Shown here in pieces: positions 48,768-54,834 of a DNA stretch of 54,834 bases. The translations under genes were made by a program, and so were the position numbers. The stretch lies in contig JAYEIJ010000005.1 of NCBI GenBank assembly GCA_034660035.1, positions 1 to 54,834 on the forward strand. Reading direction: 5' to 3'. Origin of the DNA: JAHEEL01 sp034660035. GTDB lineage: Bacteria > Actinomycetota > Acidimicrobiia > Spongiisociales > UBA5794. Numbering within the stretch: the stretch's first letter is position 1; each line of letters begins with the position of its first letter. The notes below the pieces were generated by a model. That model saw nothing but the letters and a program-made list of their open reading frames with translations, was not told where the DNA came from and did not search any database.

Positions 48768-49882
48768 CAGACGCCGCCCGGCATGATGCCCGGGTTGCAG
48801 ATACCTGCAGGGTCGAACGCCGCCTTGACCCGTCGCTGGATCTCGATCGAGGCAGGGGGTGTGCCCCAGGGATCGACGCCGTCACCCGCTCCGGCCGTGA
48901 CGACGAGCGCTCCTCCGGTCGATTCGGTCCAGGCTCGGGCCGCGGCGAGCGCCTCATCGTCGATGCCATCCAGGCCCGCCTCGACGCGACCGACACCGTG
49001 TTCGGCGATCCAGCGTGCAGCGCCGAGCCGCTTCGCACGCTCGATGGCCGCCGGCACAGATGGCGCCGGCACTCGAAACTGGATTCGAACCGGTCTGGTG
49101 ATCGGCGTGGGCCAGTCCAACCCGGGGCGGGAGTCGCCACCGGCGCTGCGTGCCTGCGATGTGACCTGCTTGTCGGTGCCTCCGAGGTAGAGGAATGATC
49201 CTTCGGAGGTCTCGAGGGCGGCGAGAGGGCGGTAGGTACCCCGCAAAGCGGTTGCGGCATCCCCGACCTCGACGGTCGCCGTGGCGAGCGGCTGAGACCA
49301 CAGCTTCAGGGTCACCGTGCCGATCATCCCGAGGCTGCCGATGGATCCGGTGAACAGCCGGGGGAGGCCGTAGCCGGTGGACGACTTCACCACCGGGCTG
49401 CCGCCGGTCACGACCTTGCCGTAGCCGGTCGCGATCTGCACCTGCAGCACCCGGTCACGGGTCGGTCCGTAGCGCAGTCTCCGGTATCCGGAGAACCCCG
49501 CGGCGACCACTCCGCCGACGGTCGCCCCGGGTGCCGTCTCGGGTAACACCGCGGTCTGTCGCCGGGCGGCGATCTCCTCTTCGAGTGTTTCGATCGAAAC
49601 ACCGGCTTCAACGACCACGGTGAGATCGTCGGGTTGCCAGTCAACGATCCGGTTGAGCCGACTCGAAGTCACGACAAGGTCAGAACGCGTCGGGTTGCCG
49701 TATCCCCGGTGGGTTCCCGCACCGTAGAACGAGACCGGAATTGCAGCTCCCGACGCCGCCGAGAGAACGACCGCCGCTTCCTCCATCGATGATGGTGAAA
49801 CGACGAACTCGGCGTCGACGTCCACCGACTCGTCCCGCATCCGTTCGAAGAGCCTCCGGGTCACCGAGCGCAGCGTCGTCAT
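48767..49882 (-). CDS. glcE: Glycolate oxidase FAD-binding subunit
   Basis: 371 residues with one FAD-binding PCMH domain: VSFYGAGTHRGYGNPTRSDLVVTSSRLNRIVDWQPDDLTVVVEAG, then LPETAPGATVGGVVAAGFSGYRRLRYGPTRDRVLQVQIA and GLPRLFTGSIGSLGMIGTVTLKL. It ends with the typical IQRRVKAAFDPAGICNPGIM. GlcE lacks the second large lobe of GlcD, as here. Overlaps glcD by 4 nt. Confidence 0.92.
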   Translation of the reverse strand: MTTLRSVTRRLFERMRDESVDVDAEFVVSPSSMEEAAVVLSAASGAAIPVSFYGAGTHRGYGNPTRSDLVVTSSRLNRIVDWQPDDLTVVVEAGVSIETLEEEIAARRQTAVLPETAPGATVGGVVAAGFSGYRRLRYGPTRDRVLQVQIATGYGKVVTGGSPVVKSSTGYGLPRLFTGSIGSLGMIGTVTLKLWSQPLATATVEVGDAATALRGTYRPLAALETSEGSFLYLGGTDKQVTSQARSAGGDSRPGLDWPTPITRPVRIQFRVPAPSVPAAIERAKRLGAARWIAEHGVGRVEAGLDGIDDEALAAARAWTESTGGALVVTAGAGDGVDPWGTPPASIEIQRRVKAAFDPAGICNPGIMPGGV

Positions 49883-51276
49883 GTCGCCGGCCGATCGAAG
49901 CAGCGAGATCCTTCAGGGAGGATCTTCCCGGGATTGAGGAGACCGGTCGGATCGAATGCATCACGAACTCGAGCCTGGGCGTCGAGGTCATCGATCGAGA
50001 ACACCAGAGGCATGAGGTGATGCTTCTCAGCCCCGATGCCGTGCTCACCGCTCAATGTGCCGCCCGCTGAGATCGCGGCATGCACGATCTCATGTGACGC
50101 GGCCACCACTTCGTCGGTCATGCCGGGTTCGGATGCGTCGAATGAGATGAGCGGATGGAAATTGCCGTCACCGGCATGGAACACGTTCGTGAGATAGATT
50201 CCGTGACGATCGGCGATGGCGTAGATCTCGTCGAGCACCTCGACGAACCGTGTACGGGGAACGACCGTGTCGTTGAGGTAGTAGTCGGGAGCGACCTGGG
50301 CGATGGCGCCGAATGCCGACTTGCGGCCCTTCCAGAGCAACGCGCGCTCGGCTTCGTCCGCGGCCGTACGGACCCGGGTGGCACTGTTGCGGTCCGCGAT
50401 CTCCCGGATGAGGTCGGCCTCCGTCGCCGTACCGTCGGGATGACCGACCACTTCGGTGAGTAGTACAGCCCCCGCTCCGACCGGCAAACCGGCGTGTACG
50501 AAGTTCTCGATCGCTTCGATCATCGGACCGTCCATCATCTCCAACGCCGCGGGTACGAGTCCGCTCCCGATGATCTCCGAAACCGTTCGTGCGGCGTCTG
50601 CGATGTCGCTGAAGGCGATCAGCATGGTCTCGACGCTCGCCGGGTTCTCGGTGAGTCGCACAAGGATCCGCGTCGTGATCCCGAGAGTGCCTTCCGAGCC
50701 GACGATCAGCCCGCGCAGGTCATATCCGGGCAGATCGGGAGCGGCACCACCGAGCATCATCACGTCACCGTCAACCGTGACGATCTCGACGCCGAGGATG
50801 TGGGCGATCGTCGAACCCTCGGCCAGACAGTGTGGGCCACCCGCATTCGTTCCAACGTTCCCGCCGATCGTCGATGATTGCTGGGACGACGGATCGGGAG
50901 CGAAGTGGAGACCCCGGTCGGCGAGCGCATCCGAGAGGTCGAGGTTGATCAGACCGGGCCCGACCCACGCCGTTCGTCCGATCTCGTCGACCTCGAAGAT
51001 CTCGTTCATCCGGGTCAGCACTACGACGACCGACCCCGTCGCCGGAACCGCTCCACCGGCGAGACCGGTCCCCGCCCCCCGAGCGACGATCGGCATGCCG
51101 GCGCCGGCGGCTATCCGAACCACACCTGCGACCTCATCGGTCGTCTCAGGCAGAACGATCACGGCAGGATCGCCGGAGCTGGTGCTGGAGTCCTTGGCGT
51201 AGATCAGACGATCGATCGGGTGAGTGTGCACCCGGGCCGCTCCGAGAAGTTCCGTCAGTTGAGCGGCGACGTCCAT
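49879..51276 (-). CDS. glcD: Glycolate oxidase catalytic FAD subunit (or D-lactate dehydrogenase-type)
   Basis: 465 residues. VLPETTDEVAGVVRIAAGAGMPIVARGAGTGLAGGAVP and FAPDPSSQQSSTIGGNVGTNAGGPHCL bind FAD. The C-terminal VFHAGDGNFHPLISFD and GGTLSGEHGIGAEK hold the active-site histidines. DAFDPTGLLNPGKILP is the family tail. It oxidises glycolate, or D-lactate in close relatives, to the 2-oxoacid. First gene of glcDEF. Its start lies 83 nt from the divergent lutA, so the promoters face each other. Confidence 0.92.
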   Translation of the reverse strand: MDVAAQLTELLGAARVHTHPIDRLIYAKDSSTSSGDPAVIVLPETTDEVAGVVRIAAGAGMPIVARGAGTGLAGGAVPATGSVVVVLTRMNEIFEVDEIGRTAWVGPGLINLDLSDALADRGLHFAPDPSSQQSSTIGGNVGTNAGGPHCLAEGSTIAHILGVEIVTVDGDVMMLGGAAPDLPGYDLRGLIVGSEGTLGITTRILVRLTENPASVETMLIAFSDIADAARTVSEIIGSGLVPAALEMMDGPMIEAIENFVHAGLPVGAGAVLLTEVVGHPDGTATEADLIREIADRNSATRVRTAADEAERALLWKGRKSAFGAIAQVAPDYYLNDTVVPRTRFVEVLDEIYAIADRHGIYLTNVFHAGDGNFHPLISFDASEPGMTDEVVAASHEIVHAAISAGGTLSGEHGIGAEKHHLMPLVFSIDDLDAQARVRDAFDPTGLLNPGKILPEGSRCFDRPAT

Positions 51277-51359
51277 GTAGGCAGCGTAGTGACCCGCTCC
51301 TAACGAGACTCACAGGGGGATGCCGGCGGCACCGGCTTTGATGCCTATCGTTGGTCGAC

Positions 51360-52103
51360 GTGAACACTTCTTCGTCGACGGTGCAGCTCTTCGTCACCTG
51401 CATCGTCGACGCGTTCTATCCGAATGTTGGGCGCTCGGTCGTCAAGGTGCTCGAGGATCGAGGCCTCACCGTTGAGTTCCCGAAAGATCAGACCTGTTGC
51501 GGGCAGCCGGCGTTCAACGCGGGACACCGGGATGAGGCTCGTTCGATGGCGGAGCACACGGTTCGAGTACTCGACGCAACCGGCGGACCGATCGTCATTC
51601 CGTCCGGATCGTGCGCAGCGATGATCGTCGATCAGTACGAGGACCTGTTCTCAGGTGATGCCGAACTCGTTGCCGCGGGCCGGCGGGTGGCGGAGCGCGT
51701 GCGCGAGTTCACGCAGTTCCTCGTCGATGACCTCGGTCTCGACAGGCTGGATGCTTCATCGTCAGACCCGGTGACGTTCCATCCTTCGTGTCACGGTCTC
51801 CGGCACCTCGGGCTTGCCGGATACGGGGAGCGTGTTCTGGACGAGGCAGGTGCCGACCGGTGCGATCTGGAGGGTGCAGAAGAGTGCTGTGGTTTCGGCG
51901 GCCTCTTCGCCGTTGAGATGCCTGAGGTCTCCGGCGCGATCATGAACACGAAACTCGACAACGTCGAGACGACGGAGGCCGGGACGCTTGTCGGCTACGA
52001 CTTGTCCTGTCTCATGCATCTCAATGGTGGTCTCAGGCGGAGAGGGTCGGAGATCCAGGTCAAGCACATCTCCGAGATCATCGCCGGGGAGACGGACTCG
52101 TGA
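51360..52103 (+). CDS. lutA: Lactate utilization protein A (Fe-S-binding)
   Basis: 247 residues from GTG at 51360 (a TTG at 51351 would add three). Two CCG cysteine-rich domains: VQLFVTCIVDAFYPNVGRSVVKVLE with DQTCCGQPAFNAGH, then VTFHPSCHGLRHLG with EECCGFGGLFAVE. LutA is one of three subunits of the LutABC L-lactate oxidation complex. Overlaps lutB by 4 nt. Confidence 0.9.
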   Translation: MNTSSSTVQLFVTCIVDAFYPNVGRSVVKVLEDRGLTVEFPKDQTCCGQPAFNAGHRDEARSMAEHTVRVLDATGGPIVIPSGSCAAMIVDQYEDLFSGDAELVAAGRRVAERVREFTQFLVDDLGLDRLDASSSDPVTFHPSCHGLRHLGLAGYGERVLDEAGADRCDLEGAEECCGFGGLFAVEMPEVSGAIMNTKLDNVETTEAGTLVGYDLSCLMHLNGGLRRRGSEIQVKHISEIIAGETDS

Positions 52104-53500
52104 CCGAGAGATCTGGAGAGTTCCTCAAGCGCGCGAGCCGGGAGGTGGGGACACCGAAAGCCGAAGCGGTGGGATCCGCCGCCCGTGTCCTCACAGCGAA
52201 ACGAGCGAAGGCGGTCGACGCGTACCCGGCGATGGACGCCATGCGAGACCGAAGTCGGGAGATTCGCCTCCACACGCTTGCCAACCTCGACAGGTATCTG
52301 GCCCAGTTCGCGGAAGAGGTTGAGGCTCTCGGTGGACATGTCTTCTTCGCAGCCGATACCGCCGAGGCGAACACGTACGTTCGCGGTGTCGCCGAGGCAG
52401 CCCACGCCGAGTTGATCGTCAAGGTCAAGTCGATGGTCACCGAGGAGATCGAACTCAACGCAGCGCTCGAAGGAGACGGTCGGACGATCGTCGAGACGGA
52501 CCTGGGGGAGTTCATCGTCCAGATCTCAGACGACCGGCCTTCACACATCGTCGCACCTGTCCTCCACTGGACGAGGCAGGACGTCGGACGCCTCTTCGCC
52601 GACGAACTCGGTGTGCCGTATACCGAGGAACCGACGGAGTTGAACCAGATCGCCCGCACGCATCTGCGTGAACTCTTCCTCACCGCCGACATGGGCATCT
52701 CTGGAGTGAACTTCGCCGTCGCGTCGACCGGTTCGGTCACGATCGTCACGAACGAGGGCAACGGCCGCCTCACCACGACGGCTCCCCGGGTGCACGTTGC
52801 GGTGATGGGGATGGAACGCATCGTGCCGACGCCGGGAGATCTCGGTGTCATGCTCGAGATCCTCGGACGATCAGCGACGGGTCAGGCGCTCACCAGCTAC
52901 ACGAACACCATCACCGGTCCCCGGCGGGACGGCGATCCGGACGGCCCTGAGGAGTTCCACGTCGTGATCCTCGACAACGGCCGCTCCAAGGTGCTCGGGG
53001 ATGAGGTGTCCGAGATCCTCGCATGCATCCGATGCGGCGCCTGTCTCAACATCTGCCCCGTGTATCGGGCCGTCGGCGGTCACGCGTACGGAGATATCTA
53101 CCCCGGTCCGATCGGATCCGTGCTTTCCCCGGTCCTGTTCGGGTTCGACGGAAGGGAGCAACTGCCGTATGCGTGCACCCTGTGCGGCGCCTGTCTCGAA
53201 GTGTGTCCGCCGAGAATCGATCTGCCCGGCATGCTGGTGAAGTTGCGCGATCGTGTGGTCGACGACGGCGACGTCTTCGGCTGGCTCAACCCGGCGATGA
53301 CGGCATACCGATTCGCGGCAACCAAGCCGGCGGTGTGGACCGGATCTCTCCGCACCGCGGCACTGGCCGGCAGAGCGCGGCCGGGGGGCTGGTTCACACG
53401 CCTCCCCGGACCCGGCGGCGCATGGACCGAGGTTCGTGACCTGCCCGCGCCCGCCGTCGAACCCTTCCGCACGTGGTGGAGGCGACGCGATGGATCGTGA
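52100..53500 (+). CDS. lutB: Lactate utilization protein B (Fe-S electron carrier)
   Basis: 466 residues from GTG at 52100. The large N-terminal LUD domain holds FFAADTAEANTYVRGVAEAA, VKVKSMVTEEIELNAALE and HLRELFLTADMGISGVNFAVASTGSVTIVTNEGNGRL. Two ferredoxin motifs follow: CIRCGACLNICPVY (about residue 310) and CTLCGACLEVCPPRID (about 357). It links lactate oxidation to the membrane chain. Middle gene of lutABC. Confidence 0.93.
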   Translation: MTERSGEFLKRASREVGTPKAEAVGSAARVLTAKRAKAVDAYPAMDAMRDRSREIRLHTLANLDRYLAQFAEEVEALGGHVFFAADTAEANTYVRGVAEAAHAELIVKVKSMVTEEIELNAALEGDGRTIVETDLGEFIVQISDDRPSHIVAPVLHWTRQDVGRLFADELGVPYTEEPTELNQIARTHLRELFLTADMGISGVNFAVASTGSVTIVTNEGNGRLTTTAPRVHVAVMGMERIVPTPGDLGVMLEILGRSATGQALTSYTNTITGPRRDGDPDGPEEFHVVILDNGRSKVLGDEVSEILACIRCGACLNICPVYRAVGGHAYGDIYPGPIGSVLSPVLFGFDGREQLPYACTLCGACLEVCPPRIDLPGMLVKLRDRVVDDGDVFGWLNPAMTAYRFAATKPAVWTGSLRTAALAGRARPGGWFTRLPGPGGAWTEVRDLPAPAVEPFRTWWRRRDGS

Positions 53501-54152
53501 CGCCTTCCTCGATCGGGTGCGTTCGTCGATCGGCGAAGCCACTCTCCCTGACGGCCCCGCCATCGATCCCGGACCGCTCGTGCCGGACCTGCCGGACGTT
53601 GACCTGCTCCAGCGCTTCACCGAAGCCGTGGAGGCCGTGTCCGGGACGGTGCATACCGGCGGAGTTGCAGCGGCGCTCGATGAGATCGTCGCATCCCATG
53701 GCCCCGGACGGCTGATCACGTGGAGCGAGAGTCAACTCCCCGCGGATGGCGCCATTCATCGACTTGTCGATGCCGGCTGTGAGACCGTTTCCGGCATCGT
53801 TCCTGCCGATGCATCGGGCCGCCGCAACCACCAGGCCGACTACGTCGACGTTCGATACGGCCTGACCGGAGCAGAGGCAGCCTTCGCCGAATCCGGTTCG
53901 ATCGTCGTCCGCTCAGGACCCGGGAAACCACGCATGGCCTCGCTGGTGCCACTCATCCACATCGCACTGCTCCCGGTCGATCGGATCTTCCGCTCTCAGA
54001 TGCACTGGCTCACGCAGCCTGAGAGCGATCTTGCAGGGGCGGCCAACGTCGTCTACATCACCGGCCCGAGCCGGACCGCCGATATCGAGCAGCAGATCAA
54101 CCTCGGCGTCCATGGCCCGAGGGAACTCCACATCATCCTCATTCCGGCGTAG
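53490..54152 (+). CDS. lutC: Lactate utilization protein C (LUD domain)
   Basis: 220 residues from ATG at 53490, overlapping the lutB stop by 11 nt with GGAGG upstream. The LUD core reads VDVRYGLTGAEAAFAESGSIVVRSGPGKPRMASLVPLIHIALLPVDRIF, then ANVVYITGPSRTADIEQQINLGVHGPRELHIILI. LutC is needed for L-lactate use with LutA and LutB. The three genes are translationally coupled. Confidence 0.93.
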   Translation: MDRDAFLDRVRSSIGEATLPDGPAIDPGPLVPDLPDVDLLQRFTEAVEAVSGTVHTGGVAAALDEIVASHGPGRLITWSESQLPADGAIHRLVDAGCETVSGIVPADASGRRNHQADYVDVRYGLTGAEAAFAESGSIVVRSGPGKPRMASLVPLIHIALLPVDRIFRSQMHWLTQPESDLAGAANVVYITGPSRTADIEQQINLGVHGPRELHIILIPA

Positions 54153-54280
54153 ATAGTGGAGGCGGGCTTCCGATAGTTACGCCGGAACGGGGCTGCCGAT
54201 ACCGGGCGATGACTTCGTCGTCTTCCAGCGCGCCGGCCTCGGTTGGGACATGCCTCAATACGAGACCGGCGGATCGACCG

Positions 54281-54834
54281 TCAGGCTCCCGCGGCGTCGA
54301 TCGCGTCGAGGATCGTCTGCACCACTGCCGTACCGGCCGGATCACCGGGAAGCGTCAACCACTCATCATCGACGACATCGTGGAAGATGACGGTGAAGTG
54401 ATTCCCGCCGTCGACAAGCACAAGGCTGGTATCGAAGCCGTCGTCTCGGAGATCCGTGGCGGCATCCTCGGACTGCCACACCTCGCAGACATCGTCTTCT
54501 GTCCCGACCACGAGAACCAGTTCGGATTCGTCGTACGTGAAGTCCCGCGCCTGAGGGTCAAAAACGAATTCCTGGCCTTCGTACTCGTAGTGGCAACCCG
54601 AAAGAGGCACGACCACATCCGGTCGAGGCGTCTCTCCGGGGCAAATGTCGGAAGTGCGATCGCTCTCGGGACCGAAGACGGTCGTGTTGAGCCCCAAGGA
54701 AAGGGCGATCGTGGCACCAAGGGAGTGACCGACGATTGTCACCGGCTGGTCGAGGTCGCCCCCGTAGTCGGCGGCAACGCCACGCGCGTAGCGGTATCCG
54801 CATTCACTGTCCCAGTACACATCCTTCCACTCCG
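54281..54834 (-). CDS. Alpha/beta-hydrolase (5' end beyond the window)
   Basis: The last 180 or so codons. VTIVGHSLGATIALSLGLN is the nucleophile elbow (GHSLG). ELVLVVGTEDDVCEVW is the strand-acid region and VDGGNHFTVIFHDVVDD carries the catalytic histidine. Four cysteines (CGYRY, DICPG, SGCHYE, DDVCEV) could form disulfides, suggesting an exported esterase/lipase-like enzyme. The frame is open past 54834, so the start is missing. The gap to lutC (54153-54280) shows nothing else. Confidence 0.78.
   Translation of the reverse strand, partial: EWKDVYWDSECGYRYARGVAADYGGDLDQPVTIVGHSLGATIALSLGLNTTVFGPESDRTSDICPGETPRPDVVVPLSGCHYEYEGQEFVFDPQARDFTYDESELVLVVGTEDDVCEVWQSEDAATDLRDDGFDTSLVLVDGGNHFTVIFHDVVDDEWLTLPGDPAGTAVVQTILDAIDAAGA

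Overview
The window is a high-GC bacterial chromosome segment, most likely from an uncultured actinobacterium, possibly of an Acidimicrobiia-like lineage. This is inferred from gene content and was not checked by phylogeny. Supporting signs are myo-inositol-phosphate synthase paired with a PadR regulator, a deazaflavin (F420)-type oxidoreductase, an actinobacterial-type Z-prenyl synthase, many GTG/TTG starts and short overlapping operons. A run of exactly 100 N at 31952-32051 marks a scaffold gap, so this is probably a metagenome-assembled genome. Apart from small degraded elements, the region is core chromosome. I see no prophage, CRISPR array or complete insertion sequence.

Layout. 1-5.8 kb: the 3' end of argH, a secreted HExxH protein, a decayed VapBC toxin-antitoxin pair, then cupin, RidA, rhodanese, hemolysin-III/PAQR and Z-prenyl synthase genes and a histidine phosphatase. 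5.8-13.9 kb: pyrE, a membrane protein and nfo; ino1-padR divergent from a UvrD-like helicase with an HRDC domain; a beta-propeller lipoprotein and a PPOX protein. 14-19.3 kb: panB, a DUF192 lipoprotein and the rpsF-ssb-rpsR-rplI operon with a UUCG terminator, then dnaB and an SH3 protein. 19-29 kb: F420-type oxidoreductase, two transporters, SAM-riboswitch-controlled metH, a degraded four-helix-bundle element, VOC-dcd, and a GATase-GDPD pair. 29-32 kb: an ECF sigma factor with a large membrane partner cut by the gap, and tRNA-Gly. 32-37 kb: a 2-oxoacid:ferredoxin oxidoreductase and acetyl-CoA synthetase. 37-39 kb: tRNA-Glu, tRNA-Asp and tRNA-Phe, then small membrane proteins. 39-44 kb: a branched-chain amino-acid dehydrogenase with a fused E1 alpha-beta, and two GNAT proteins. 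44-47 kb: a second ECF sigma operon. 47.5-54.2 kb: glcDEF divergent from lutABC. The window ends inside an alpha/beta hydrolase gene.

How the genes fit together. Several blocks feed organic acids and amino acids into central metabolism: BCAA deamination and oxidative decarboxylation (39.3-42.4 kb), 2-oxoacid oxidation and acetate activation (32.5-37 kb), and glycolate/lactate oxidation (47.5-54.2 kb). This suggests a heterotroph living on small carboxylates and amino acids.

The least expected structure is in the non-coding DNA. (i) A family of exactly 47-nt dyad-symmetric elements occurs at four intergenic sites. (ii) A GTGCTCTGCGAA element sits just behind stop codons at four sites. (iii) A GGACTAC heptamer array, and separately an inverted-repeat-bounded remnant of a four-helix-bundle gene, look like traces of one kind of small repeat/protein element. 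No complete new defence or biosynthetic system is visible.
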